A stretch of 41,436 nucleotides of DNA from Bryobacterales bacterium (GTDB lineage Bacteria > Acidobacteriota > Terriglobia > Bryobacterales > Bryobacteraceae). The stretch spans positions 9,695 to 51,130 of the forward strand of contig PLFE01000065.1 of the NCBI GenBank assembly GCA_003136675.1, in the 5' to 3' direction. Of the stretch, positions 1-8,765 are shown one piece after another (positions within the stretch are counted from its first letter, which is position 1; each line of letters opens with the position of its first letter). The translations under genes were made by a program, and so were the position numbers. The notes beneath the pieces are model-generated. The model had not been told where the DNA came from, made no database searches, and saw only the letters and a program-made list of their open reading frames with translations.

Positions 1-57
1 CCGAAACCAGCGCCTAAACCAAAAGAAGAAAAGCCCAGGGAAGAGAAAAAAGAGTAG
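1..57 (+). CDS. C-terminal tail of a truncated unknown protein
   Basis: The first 18 codons read PKPAPKPKEEKPREEKKE and end at TAG (55-57). The tail is rich in Pro, Lys and Glu, as in linker or disordered C-termini. It abuts the convergent xseA stop with no gap. The rest of the gene lies outside the window, so no function can be given. A chance open frame is possible, but the composition and the exact abutment favour a real gene end. Confidence 0.4.
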   Translation, partial: PKPAPKPKEEKPREEKKE

Positions 58-1404
58 CTACTTCGACTCGGCCTCGAGACTCCCGCCAGCCAGCCGGATC
101 TCGAGCGCCGTCCCAGGTTCCACAGCGGCGGGGTCTTTCACGATCCCGCCGCTTTTCTTTTGCACAATCGCGTACCCTCGTTCGAGGACGCGTAAAGGGC
201 TTAACTGCTCCAGGCGAGCCAGCCCGTTCTCCCACCTGCGCCGCTTCCCGGCAATCAGCCGTTCCATCGCGCGCCATTGGTGTGCGCGCAGCGTATCCAG
301 CCGGTTGCGATCCCGCTCCAGTTTCGGCCGCATATCGAAATAACGCAGCCGCTGTTCCAGAGCCGCGCGCTGAGTGGCAAGACCCGCAACCCCGCGCCGC
401 AACGCGGCCCTTATCCGCGCGTCCTTGTCGTCCAGCACCTGAAAGCGCCGGTTGATCGCGCGGTGCAGCATAGCCTCACACCGCTCCGCACCCTGCTTCT
501 GGACGCGCTTTTCGAGCAGCGCCAGTTTGAGCCGCAAAGATTGCGTTACACCACGGGTCCGCTCCGCGATCCGGTTCAGCAGTTCCTGCTTGGTTGCAAT
601 CACCAATTCGGCGGCGGCGGAGGGGGTGGGCGCGCGCAGATCCGCCACGAAGTCGGCAATGGTGAAATCCGTCTCATGACCGATGGCCGAGATCACGGGC
701 ACTGCACATGCGGCAATGGCCCGGGCCACGCGCTCTTCGTTGAAGGTCCAGAGATCTTCGAGCGAGCCGCCGCCCCGCGCCACAATCACAACGTCGGCCC
801 ATGCGCCGCGCGAGAAAAACTCAATGGCGCGAACCACCTCGTCCACTGCGCCTTCGCCTTGCACCAGAGCGGGGAACACGCGAATATGCAATCCCGGAAA
901 ACGACGCTCCATCACGTGCAGCATGTCCGAAAGCACAGCGCCACGGGGCGAGGTCACAATGCCGATGCGGGCGGGGTATGGCGGAAGCGGCCGCTTACGC
1001 TCGCGCGCGAACATTCCCTCGGCGTCCAGCTTTTTCTTGAGCTGCTCAAACGCCAGTTGCAGCGCACCATGCCCCTGCGGCTCAATCTGCTCGACGATCA
1101 ACTGGTAGTCGCCGCGCACGGCGAAGACGTCTATGCGGCCGCGCGCGAGCACGGCGATGCCGTCCCTGGGCTGAAATTTCATGAAGCGCGCCGTGCCTTT
1201 GAAGAGCGCGCAGCGGATCTGCGATTCCCGCTCCTTCAGCGTGAAGTAGCAATGCCCGCTGCCGAGGATCTTCGCGCCGGAGATTTCCCCCGAGACCCAG
1301 ATGTCGTCGAACTCTTCCCCCAGCAGGCCGGCGATGGCGTTGTTCAGCTCGGAAACGCTGAAGATACGCCGGCGCGGCGCGAAATCAAAACCAGTCTGTC
1401 CCAA
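58..1404 (-). CDS. xseA: Exodeoxyribonuclease VII large subunit
   Basis: This is the catalytic large subunit of exonuclease VII, a cytoplasmic single-strand-specific nuclease that degrades DNA to oligonucleotides and works with several copies of XseB. At 448 aa it has the usual length. An N-terminal OB-fold (about 10-110) starts with FSVSELNNAIAGLL. The catalytic domain carries GIVTSPRGAVLSD (148-160), RGGGSLEDLWTFNEE (210-224) and the family signature GHETDFT plus RAPTPSAAAE (242-266). A long charged helical region (about 270-410), likely coiled coil, follows. xseB is not adjacent. The gene is divergent from the MFS gene at 1446, with about 40 bp between starts, and convergent with the tail at 1-57. 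The family assignment is firm. Confidence 0.95.
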   Translation of the reverse strand: MGQTGFDFAPRRRIFSVSELNNAIAGLLGEEFDDIWVSGEISGAKILGSGHCYFTLKERESQIRCALFKGTARFMKFQPRDGIAVLARGRIDVFAVRGDYQLIVEQIEPQGHGALQLAFEQLKKKLDAEGMFARERKRPLPPYPARIGIVTSPRGAVLSDMLHVMERRFPGLHIRVFPALVQGEGAVDEVVRAIEFFSRGAWADVVIVARGGGSLEDLWTFNEERVARAIAACAVPVISAIGHETDFTIADFVADLRAPTPSAAAELVIATKQELLNRIAERTRGVTQSLRLKLALLEKRVQKQGAERCEAMLHRAINRRFQVLDDKDARIRAALRRGVAGLATQRAALEQRLRYFDMRPKLERDRNRLDTLRAHQWRAMERLIAGKRRRWENGLARLEQLSPLRVLERGYAIVQKKSGGIVKDPAAVEPGTALEIRLAGGSLEAESK

Positions 1405-1445
1405 GATCCGATGGTAGCGCTCGCGCGCAATGCCAAACTGACAAA

Positions 1446-2603
1446 ATGCGCTGGCTCGCGGTAAGCGTCTTCATCGTCTCGACAACCCTGAACTATCTCG
1501 ACCGGCAACTGCTGTCCGCGCTGGCCCCGCTCATCATGAGCGAATTCCACCTCAACCACACGCAATACGGCTACCTGGTTTCGGCCTTCTCGATTGCTTA
1601 CGCGGCCGCGGCATTGTTCATGGGGTACCTGCTCGACCGGGCGGGGATCAACCGCGGCATCACGCTGGCGGCCGCCTGGTGGTCCGCCGCGGCCGCTTCC
1701 ATCGGGCTCACCCGCAGTTTCGTGGGCCTGGCCATCTGCCGCGCCGCGCTGGGAGCGGGGGAATCGGCCAGCGTGCCCGCCGTGGGGAAGCTCAACGGGA
1801 TTTATCTACACCCGAAGGAGCGCGCCCTGGGAGCTGCGTTGAACCAGGTCGGCATCAGCGGCGGGCTCGCACTCGCCCCCGCCTTTATCGGCCTCGCCCT
1901 CGCGTACGGGTGGCGCGTTCCGTTCGTCATCGCGGGGTGCGCCGGGCTTCTCTGGATTCCGTTCTGGCTACTGACGAGCCGCTGGATTCCGCCCGCGAAT
2001 CCAGACCGCATCGCCGAGCGCTCACGCCCGGACCTGCGCCTGCTGCTTGATCGCGACTTACTCCTTCTGGTGGCCGTCAACATACTCTGGATGGGCACTT
2101 ACTCGCTATGGAGTAGCTGGACCACGCTCTATCTCATCGGAGTCTACAAAGTGACTCTGCAACAGACCGCGAGTTATGTATGGATACCGCCGCTGATCGC
2201 CAGTGTAGGAGGATTCTTCGGAGGGTGGCTCTCGTTCGCGTGGATGAGCCGGAGAAACGCGATCATCGTGAGCGCAATCGGGACATTGTCGACGCTGCTG
2301 CTGCCGCTCGCCACCAGCCCGCAGTGGGCAACGGCCATCATCTCAGCCAGTTTCTTCTTCGCACTGGCAGGCAGCGTGAATATCTATGCGCTGCCAATCG
2401 ATCTCTACGGCCCGGCGCGCTCGGGCCTCGCGATCTCAGCTTTAGTACTCTCTTACGGCCTGCTGCAAACGGTAATCTCCCCGATCATCGGCCATCTGGC
2501 GGACCTTCATCTTTACAATCAAGTTGTCTATCTGGTGGCGATTCCGCCACTGCTCAGTTGCGTGCTGTTGCTGGGAATGCGCGTGGGCGAACCCCAGCCC
2601 TGA
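1446..2603 (+). CDS. Major facilitator superfamily transporter
   Basis: A 385-aa polytopic inner-membrane protein with about 12 hydrophobic segments. The first segment holds NYLDRQLLSALAP, typical of the anion:cation symporter (hexuronate/organic acid, ExuT-like) branch of the MFS. The loop 2-3 motif is degenerate: GYLLDRAGINRG takes the place of the usual G-x-x-x-D-R-x-G-R. It probably moves a small organic acid or sugar acid by proton or sodium symport, but the substrate cannot be read from sequence. No clear Shine-Dalgarno sequence precedes the ATG. It ends 8 bp before the convergent M1-like gene, and no strong terminator is visible between them. Confidence 0.85.
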   Translation: MRWLAVSVFIVSTTLNYLDRQLLSALAPLIMSEFHLNHTQYGYLVSAFSIAYAAAALFMGYLLDRAGINRGITLAAAWWSAAAASIGLTRSFVGLAICRAALGAGESASVPAVGKLNGIYLHPKERALGAALNQVGISGGLALAPAFIGLALAYGWRVPFVIAGCAGLLWIPFWLLTSRWIPPANPDRIAERSRPDLRLLLDRDLLLLVAVNILWMGTYSLWSSWTTLYLIGVYKVTLQQTASYVWIPPLIASVGGFFGGWLSFAWMSRRNAIIVSAIGTLSTLLLPLATSPQWATAIISASFFFALAGSVNIYALPIDLYGPARSGLAISALVLSYGLLQTVISPIIGHLADLHLYNQVVYLVAIPPLLSCVLLLGMRVGEPQP

Positions 2604-2611
2604 AGGCCGGG

Positions 2612-4558
2612 CTAAATTTCGCTCTTCTTCTTTCTCTCGTAAGGCGTGCGCAAATAGCTGGCCACTTGATCCTGCGCGCCTGAGGTATTGTCCCTGGTGC
2701 GGCGCGCCTGCTCATACTCGTTCACGGCGCGGTCCCTCTGACCAGTGATATCGAAGATCTTGCCGAGGTTGATATGCGCCCAGACTTCCACCCACTTCGG
2801 GTCCAGATCGCCTTGCAAGGCCTCGCGGAACTCATTGGCCGCGGATTGGAAGTTGTCCTGAAGAAAATATACTTCCGCCACGCGATAGTGCGCGAGGGAA
2901 CTGTGGCTCTTGGTCTCGAGCGCCTTCTGATATTCCTTCAGCGCGTCGTTAAACTGGCTGATTTCAGCAAACTGCTCGCCACGCCGGATGGCCACCGCGA
3001 CGCGCTCGTCCGGACTCATCCGCAGCAACTTGAAACCGGGGTCAATGGTCACCGACTTGGGCTTGCCGAAGGTATCCACCGAAAATTCAGACGATGTTCC
3101 CGACACTTCAATCTGCTTATCTTCCGGGTTGCCTTCCGTTTCAATCCGCAGATCGACGGGCATGCGGAATGTATCCAGATCCTGCGCGATCTTACCCACC
3201 ACCCGAAATCCCTTCTGGGTGCGAAACACCGTGTAATCCAGCTTGAATTCGGGCGCGCCGCTCGATTCGATCCACTCAATGAAGAACCACTTCAGATCCT
3301 TATGCGTGGTTAGCTCAGCGGCTTTGCGAAGGTCGGCGGTGTCGACAGAATTCCAATAATTGTCTTTTAAAAAGAGCTTGAGCGACTTATAGAAGTTCTC
3401 GTCTCCCAGCACGGCTCGCAGCATGTTATAGACTTCGGAGCCCTTACTTCCGGTGAGCGCCCAGAACTCCGGCGAGTAGTCCTCCACGCGCCCCGCCTGA
3501 ATCAGCGGCACGTTATCGATGGTGAGAGCCTCGGTACTCACGTCTTTCATCATCGCTTCGGCGGCCGCCGGACCTTTTTCGTGCTCGGCCCAAAGCGCTT
3601 CGGAGTATGCCGCTAACCCGTTAGTCAACCAGAGATGATTGCGCGTAGTGGGAGAAAGCCCGACGCCCCACCATTGCTGCGAAATCTGGTTGGCCAACAC
3701 CTTCGAATTCACGTCTCTTCCGATGGTGCGGGGCGTGAGGAACATCAGGCCGGGGGCACTGTAACCACTTACCGCTCCATCCTCCGTCTCAATCACCGTC
3801 AGGTTGCCATAGCCCACCTGCCCATAGAGACCCGAGAAGTAGTTGACCATCTTGGCGATGGTGTCGCCGTAGGGACCTTCCTGCTCCTTTTCCGGGCCGC
3901 GGAAATAAAGGTCCGTGCGGATGCCCTCGACGTTCGACTTAAAGGGCGCGCCCTTCACCAGAGCGATGCTGCCTGGGAATGAATTCTTGGCGAAGTGGAA
4001 ACTGAACTCGCCATTACTTCCCGTTCCCGCTCCGCTGGCGATTACCGTATAAGCGGGTGGGACCTTGATCGTCATGTCGGCAGAGAAGCGGTCCGTGCTG
4101 TAGCCGCTCACGGGAAACCAGCGCGCGGGGTAGAGGAGATAGGATGAGTCTTCCTTGATGGCCGCGAACTTGATGCCGTAGATGGGCGAATCCTCACTGC
4201 CGCTGAGGCGCCCATCGTAATCGAACGTGAGCGAGTGTTTCGACCCTTTGCTGAGCGAGCCGTTGAGAGGAACCCGAACGCTGAAATCGCTTTGCGTGCG
4301 GCTCGGCTGCAGCGTCTGGCCGGATTCGTCGGTGACTTTCGTGACATTCAGGGCATTGTTGAGTTGAAAGACGGCGGAATTGGTACCCTCCGCAAGCAGC
4401 GCGAAATCCACGGTGACATGCGCCGTAATCGACTGCGTATCGGGCTTGATCTCGGCGTTGATGTTGTAATGCTGAACGAAAACGCCCGCGCTCCTCTCCT
4501 GTGCGAGTAGAGGCAGGCCAATCAGTAACAGGCACGCTGCGATCTTATACAATGGCAC
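2612..4558 (-). CDS. M1 aminopeptidase-like exported protein with TPR tail, zinc motif lost
   Basis: About 648 aa from a GTG start at 4558, chosen because GGAGAG lies 7 nt upstream and the product begins with a good signal peptide (VPLYKIAACLLLIGLPLLAQ). An ATG at 4573 is the alternative. Residues about 30-480 resemble M1 (gluzincin) aminopeptidases: an N-terminal beta domain, then VLANQISQQWWG and HLWLTNGLAAYSEALW. M1 enzymes have HExxH before QWWG and a Glu in WLNEG. Here these are N290-Q-I-S-Q294 and WLTNG, and GAMEN is replaced by GAVSGYSAPG, so zinc binding and catalysis are probably lost. The C-terminus (about 560-640) contains TPR-like helices. It overlaps lpxB by 14 nt and is probably co-transcribed. 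The likely role is a periplasmic binding or scaffold protein. Confidence 0.85.
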   Translation of the reverse strand: MPLYKIAACLLLIGLPLLAQERSAGVFVQHYNINAEIKPDTQSITAHVTVDFALLAEGTNSAVFQLNNALNVTKVTDESGQTLQPSRTQSDFSVRVPLNGSLSKGSKHSLTFDYDGRLSGSEDSPIYGIKFAAIKEDSSYLLYPARWFPVSGYSTDRFSADMTIKVPPAYTVIASGAGTGSNGEFSFHFAKNSFPGSIALVKGAPFKSNVEGIRTDLYFRGPEKEQEGPYGDTIAKMVNYFSGLYGQVGYGNLTVIETEDGAVSGYSAPGLMFLTPRTIGRDVNSKVLANQISQQWWGVGLSPTTRNHLWLTNGLAAYSEALWAEHEKGPAAAEAMMKDVSTEALTIDNVPLIQAGRVEDYSPEFWALTGSKGSEVYNMLRAVLGDENFYKSLKLFLKDNYWNSVDTADLRKAAELTTHKDLKWFFIEWIESSGAPEFKLDYTVFRTQKGFRVVGKIAQDLDTFRMPVDLRIETEGNPEDKQIEVSGTSSEFSVDTFGKPKSVTIDPGFKLLRMSPDERVAVAIRRGEQFAEISQFNDALKEYQKALETKSHSSLAHYRVAEVYFLQDNFQSAANEFREALQGDLDPKWVEVWAHINLGKIFDITGQRDRAVNEYEQARRTRDNTSGAQDQVASYLRTPYERKKKSEI

Positions 4559-5723
4559 CGATCCGCTCTCCATCCAGTTTCCCAATCTCCTCGGCTGCCC
4601 GTTCGATGGCATCGCCACCTGAGCGTAACAAATCCGATACTTCGCGCAAGCCTTTGCGCATCTCATCACGAAGCTCAGGACTATCCAACAACTTTCCGGC
4701 CTCCAAGGCCAGCCCGGCCCCGGTCATATTCCGCTGCATCAACTCGGGAACGATCTTCCGCCCGGCGATGAGATTGACCATCGAATAAAAAGGTACGCGC
4801 ACAAGCAATTTGCCGATCCCCCAACTCAACGCCGTTACACGGTAGAAGGTTACCATCGGAGCGCCCAGCAGGGCGGCCTCAACCGTAACAGTCCCGGAGG
4901 CGGCCAGCGCGAGGTCGCAATACGCCAGCGCGTCCCAGGATTTACCTTCGATAATTTTGATGGCTGCGAGGGAATTTCGTTCCCGAAAAATGCGCTCATC
5001 GAAGAAATCTTTCCCTGTGGTGGCCGAAGCCGGGAGGACGAAAGTTGCGCCGTGGGATTGGGCCAGGCGACCGGCGGCATCGAGCAAATACGGCAAATGG
5101 CGCGCCGCCTCTCCGCGGCGGCTGCCGGGAAGCAGCGCGATCAGCGGCCGGTCGGCAGGGATCTCGAATTCGCGAAGGAACGACTCGCGCGTCATGGAAG
5201 GCGCAATGCGGTTCGAAAGCGGATGTCCTGTATATGTTGCCGGGACGCCATGATCCTGAAAGAACTTCTCCTCGAAAGGAAAGATGCAGAGCAGGCGCGT
5301 GAGCACGCGGCGCATCATGGGAAGCCGGTCTTTGCGCCAGGCCCATACCTGCGGCGCGACGAAGTAGACCACGGGGATTCCTAAACGGGCGGCATGTCTG
5401 GCGACGCGCAGGTGAAAGTCCGGCGAATCGGTGAGAATAGCCATCTCCGGACGTTCGCGGCGTAGCGCCGCCAGCAGGGTTCGGTATTCGCGCCAGATGC
5501 GTGGAATGTGCGCCAGCACTTCCACCACGCCGACGACGGCCAGCGATTCCGAGCGAACCACTGCGCGCACTCCAGCCTGGCGCATTTTGGGACCGGCGCA
5601 GCCAAAGAAATCGGCGTCCGGATAGCGCTTGCGTAATTCCTCGGTGAGCAGAGCGGCGTAACGGTCGCCCGAAGCTTCACCGGCAGAGATCAGGAACTTG
5701 CGGATGGAAGCGTCCTCGACCAT
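4545..5723 (-). CDS. lpxB: Lipid-A-disaccharide synthase
   Basis: LpxB (GT19 family, 392 aa) joins UDP-2,3-diacylglucosamine and lipid X to make the lipid A disaccharide at the cytoplasmic face of the inner membrane. The N-terminus holds the family signature SAGEASGD (13-20), followed by FFGCAGPKM, VYFVAPQVWAW (typical YYVSPxVWAW-type motif), FPFEEKFF and LLPGSRRGEAARHLP. Length is normal. A -10-like TAGGAT (complement of 5727-5732) sits only 3 nt before the ATG, with no Shine-Dalgarno sequence, so the message may be leaderless. It is divergent from the gene at 5792 and overlaps the downstream M1-like gene by 14 nt. It shows that the host makes lipid A. Confidence 0.95.
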   Translation of the reverse strand: MVEDASIRKFLISAGEASGDRYAALLTEELRKRYPDADFFGCAGPKMRQAGVRAVVRSESLAVVGVVEVLAHIPRIWREYRTLLAALRRERPEMAILTDSPDFHLRVARHAARLGIPVVYFVAPQVWAWRKDRLPMMRRVLTRLLCIFPFEEKFFQDHGVPATYTGHPLSNRIAPSMTRESFLREFEIPADRPLIALLPGSRRGEAARHLPYLLDAAGRLAQSHGATFVLPASATTGKDFFDERIFRERNSLAAIKIIEGKSWDALAYCDLALAASGTVTVEAALLGAPMVTFYRVTALSWGIGKLLVRVPFYSMVNLIAGRKIVPELMQRNMTGAGLALEAGKLLDSPELRDEMRKGLREVSDLLRSGGDAIERAAEEIGKLDGERIGAIV

Positions 5724-5773
5724 TCGATCCTATCATGACGGGGGTCATGACGGCGCGGCGCGGTATCTTTTGT

Positions 5774-5779
5774 TACAAT
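5774..5779 (+). promoter_or_regulatory. Putative -10 element TACAAT
   Basis: TACAAT lies 12 nt before the ATG at 5792. No Shine-Dalgarno sequence is present. It shares the 68-bp divergent region with the lpxB start. Call by pattern only. Confidence 0.4.
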
Positions 5780-5791
5780 CACTTACAACTG

Positions 5792-6547
5792 ATGTCCGGT
5801 CCCCGTTCCCCGGCTAATTCCGACCAAAGTCCTATCGATCTTCTAGCCGGCTCACTGGCCGGTGAAATGGTACCGCTGGGCCGCAACTTCGCCTACGTTG
5901 CAACGCTTCCGCTGGTGGAGGAAGATCTGAACGAATACCTGCATGAGCCGATCGCCGCGTTGCCGATCGCGGTTTGCGAGGCGATCGGTCCGGTGCGGAT
6001 TGTGCTGGCGCCGTACCTGATTCGGACGGATGGCTTGCCCGCGGTTGTGCAACAGGCGCCGGCGATGAATCTGCGTTTGCGCTCGGCATACATGAGCGAC
6101 CAGGGAAATACCTTGTTCTTCTCGGTGAAGGAAGAGAACCCTTCCGAGTATCATCAGATTTTCTTCAATACGCTGGCCCACCTACTGACGCGTAAGTTGG
6201 ATAAGAACTACGAAAAGCGCTACACGGACTTACTGGCGGCGGAGTTTGAACAGCACGTCAATGGAGAAGTGGACGAACCGAGTTGGGAGTTGAAACAGGC
6301 CCTGCCCGAGGGCGGGAACGGCAATCGTACGAGTAAACGGGGGAAGCTATTCCGCGAATATTCGCTGCAGTCCTTCACCGACACGATGACGCTTTACATG
6401 CACGGGATTTGTTGCGATATCGATGTGGAGCCGGGTCCGCGGCAGGTGCCGAGCCGGTGGCTCAGGAAGCGGATTGAAGCGCTGTATGAGATGTTTCCTC
6501 CGCCGAATAACCGGCCGGTGCTGCCGGAGCATTTGGCACGGCGGTGA
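5792..6547 (+). CDS. Conserved protein of unknown function
   Basis: 251 aa from the ATG at 5792 (begins MSGPRSPANSDQS). In-frame codons reach back to 5735, but the putative -10 at 5774 argues for the shorter form. No signal peptide, membrane segment or recognised domain is visible. The middle is acidic and helical (EENPSEYHQIFFNTLAHLLTRKLDK). The C-terminus has a distinctive stretch, FTDTMTLYMHGICCDIDVEPG, then PSRWLRKRIEALYEMFPPP. It reads as cytoplasmic and lineage-specific. Its stop overlaps the start of the next gene as GTGA, so the two are probably co-translated. Function unknown. Confidence 0.75.
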   Translation: MSGPRSPANSDQSPIDLLAGSLAGEMVPLGRNFAYVATLPLVEEDLNEYLHEPIAALPIAVCEAIGPVRIVLAPYLIRTDGLPAVVQQAPAMNLRLRSAYMSDQGNTLFFSVKEENPSEYHQIFFNTLAHLLTRKLDKNYEKRYTDLLAAEFEQHVNGEVDEPSWELKQALPEGGNGNRTSKRGKLFREYSLQSFTDTMTLYMHGICCDIDVEPGPRQVPSRWLRKRIEALYEMFPPPNNRPVLPEHLARR

Positions 6548-6951
6548 GGGGACTTGTTTTATTTTTGATTGCGCCGATCTGGGCGCTTGCACAGGTTGAA
6601 CTGATTGTCCCCGGCGCGGATTTCAAGGCTTCCGAAACGATTACGGTCAAGATCAAGAACGACGGGAAACCACAGATTTCCTATTGCGCCGCATTCGGCC
6701 AGACGCCTCTCCTGGTACAGAAGAGATCTGGTAGAAAGTGGGTCAATCTGTCGAACGGCACAGACGCGGATGGTATTCAGACTTTGAAGGTGCTCGGTCC
6801 GGGTGAGTCCCAGGAGTTTCCATTCAAGATGAGTGACATGGGAGAGGTCCGGCTGGTGCTGGATTATTGGATGGGCTCGACTGGGGTGAATTGTAAGCAT
6901 CCGCCAAAGGGCTGGAAGCAAGCGCAATCGGGCGTGTTGGTGATTCATTGA
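6544..6951 (+). CDS. Small exported protein of unknown function
   Basis: 135 aa from GTG at 6544, which overlaps the upstream stop by 4 nt (GTGA), typical of translational coupling. Residues 1-16 (RGLVLFLIAPIWALAQ) form a signal peptide with likely cleavage after LAQ. The mature part is a short beta-rich domain (VELIVPGADFKASETITVKIKNDG; GPGESQEFPFKMSDMGEVRLVLDYW) that resembles an immunoglobulin-like or intracellular-proteinase-inhibitor-like fold. Two Cys residues (CAAFGQ, VNCKHP) could form a disulfide in the periplasm. No homologue is recognised with confidence. It pairs with the unknown gene at 5792. Confidence 0.65.
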   Translation: MRGLVLFLIAPIWALAQVELIVPGADFKASETITVKIKNDGKPQISYCAAFGQTPLLVQKRSGRKWVNLSNGTDADGIQTLKVLGPGESQEFPFKMSDMGEVRLVLDYWMGSTGVNCKHPPKGWKQAQSGVLVIH

Positions 6952-7082
6952 GCGAGTGTCTCAGCGTGTCGCGCGGTCGACGGGCTGGCTGAGCAGTGAA
7001 ATCGCGAAGTGACGCCGCTCAGCGAACTAGGATAAATAAACTTGAAGCAGAGCGGGCTTTAGCGGCACCAACAATCTGATCC

Positions 7083-8765
7083 ATGCGCTGCATCCAACAG
7101 TCTCTATTCGCCCCCACTCCTTCGACGCAATCGACGATTGCGGAGCCGAAGGGCGTGGTGTACACGAAACGCTGGGTTGTCGATCTGCTCCTCGACATTG
7201 CCGGTTATAAGCCGGAATGCGATCTAGCGAGCGCCTTGGCCGTCGAACCTGCCGCAGGTGACGGCGCGTTCCTCGGTCCGATGATCGAGCGCCTGGTGGA
7301 ATCCTGCGCGCGGCGCAATAAGCCCATCTCGGACTGTGCGGGCTCGCTGCTCGCCTACGAACTCGATGAGGAGAGCGCTGCAAGCGCCCGGTCTCTCGCT
7401 GTGAATATCTTGCGGGGACGCGGAGCCGACCCAATCGTTGCCGATACCCTGTCGCGGGGTTGGATTCGGACCGCGGATTACCTTCTTGAGGCAACGTCCT
7501 TCAATGCCGATTTCGTCATCGGAAACCCGCCCTACATACGTCTGGAGGACATCCCGGAAGGGACGGCCTCGGTCTATCGGCAAGCCTACACCACGATGCG
7601 CGGAAGAGCCGACTTGTACGTCGCATTCTTCGAGGCCGCTCTTCACCAGCTGAGGGACGGTGGCGCATGCGCGTTCATTTGTGCCGACCGCTGGATGCGC
7701 AACCAGTACGGCGGTGATCTGCGCGAACTAGTGACAGGAGCATTCGCAGTGGATGTCGTCATTGAAATGCACGATGCCGACGCGTTTCACGAAGAGGTGG
7801 ATGCGTATCCTGCCATCACCGTGATCCGCCGCCAACGGCAGCAATCAACCGTTGTGGCAAGCGCCAGACGAGGCGTTGAGAACACGCCTCCACGTGCTCT
7901 GGCTGGAATGGTGCTAGCTACCGCCAGTGGTGAAACTCCAGCGCTACCGCACGGTTTAAGCGCGGCACTCGTCCACACCTGGTTCACAGGCACGGACCCA
8001 TGGCCCTGCCACTCTCCGGAGCAACTGGCACTGCTTCGCAAGCTGGAAGATCGTTTCCCAAGACTCGAACTGAGCGCGAAAGTTGGCATTGGCGTAGCTA
8101 CCGGAAACGATCGCGTCTTCATAACCAAGGACCCGGAACTGGTAGAGCCGTCACGGCTCCTCAAGCTGGGACTCGCCGCGGATATTCTGGACGGAGCCAT
8201 GAAGTGGTCTGGGCACTACTTGGTGGACCCCTGGAACGGTGACGGGTTAGTGAGATTGGAAGACTTCCCCAGGCTGCGGGCGTACTTCGAGAAGCATCAG
8301 GAAGCGCTCAAGAAACGCCACACAGCTACAAACAATGTCCGCGGATGGTATAAGACGATCGACCGGGTGACGCATGATCTTACCAACACGCCGAAGCTCT
8401 ATATTGCGGACATCAAAAATGTGCTCGATCCGGTGCTGGACAGTGGCATGACCTACCCGCACCACAACCTCTACTTCGTTCAATCCGATGAATGGGACCT
8501 TGAGGTGCTCGGTGGCCTGCTGATGTCAGCCATTGGTCAATTCTTCGTGGAATCGTACGGGCTTCGGATGCGGGGCGGATACCTCCGATTCCAGGCTCAG
8601 TATCTACGCCGGATTCGAGTACCTGATTTTAGAGCCGTTTCCAAGCCCCTGGCGAACGACCTTGTTCAAGCATTTCGAGCACGGGACAGACAACTTGCTA
8701 ACCGAGCCGCCCTTGAAGCCTACGGAATCGACAGGTGCGAGATGGAGGCGGCGCTTGGACATTGA
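7083..8765 (+). CDS. Adenine-specific DNA methyltransferase, XhoI/PaeR7I-type system
   Basis: A 560-aa N6-adenine methyltransferase of the Eco57I-like class. It has the motif X-like region GVVYTKRWVVDLLL (24-37), the SAM-binding motif I EPAAGDGAF (55-63), and the catalytic motif IV NPPY (148-151) followed by IRLEDIPEG. The C-terminal half is a target-recognition region (KVGIGVATGNDRVF; YIADIKNVLDP; SYGLRMRGGYLRFQAQYLRRI). M.PaeR7I-type enzymes have a similar length. Its partner at 8755 is a XhoI-family endonuclease, so it should methylate the adenine of CTCGAG and protect host DNA. The pair probably arrived by transfer: decayed toxin-antitoxin debris lies on its right side. Confidence 0.88.
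   Translation: MRCIQQSLFAPTPSTQSTIAEPKGVVYTKRWVVDLLLDIAGYKPECDLASALAVEPAAGDGAFLGPMIERLVESCARRNKPISDCAGSLLAYELDEESAASARSLAVNILRGRGADPIVADTLSRGWIRTADYLLEATSFNADFVIGNPPYIRLEDIPEGTASVYRQAYTTMRGRADLYVAFFEAALHQLRDGGACAFICADRWMRNQYGGDLRELVTGAFAVDVVIEMHDADAFHEEVDAYPAITVIRRQRQQSTVVASARRGVENTPPRALAGMVLATASGETPALPHGLSAALVHTWFTGTDPWPCHSPEQLALLRKLEDRFPRLELSAKVGIGVATGNDRVFITKDPELVEPSRLLKLGLAADILDGAMKWSGHYLVDPWNGDGLVRLEDFPRLRAYFEKHQEALKKRHTATNNVRGWYKTIDRVTHDLTNTPKLYIADIKNVLDPVLDSGMTYPHHNLYFVQSDEWDLEVLGGLLMSAIGQFFVESYGLRMRGGYLRFQAQYLRRIRVPDFRAVSKPLANDLVQAFRARDRQLANRAALEAYGIDRCEMEAALGH

Noticed and set aside
277-1464. Long open frame opposite xseA
   Set aside because: It is the reverse-strand shadow of a high-GC coding gene; xseA has clear motifs and this frame has none.
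2596-2616. AGCCC...GGGCT hairpin between convergent genes as terminator
   Set aside because: The stem is only 5 bp and no U-run follows on either strand.
4559-4669. Upstream ATG (4669) for the M1-like gene
   Set aside because: It would overlap lpxB by 125 nt and bury the signal peptide; GTG 4558 has a good ribosome site.
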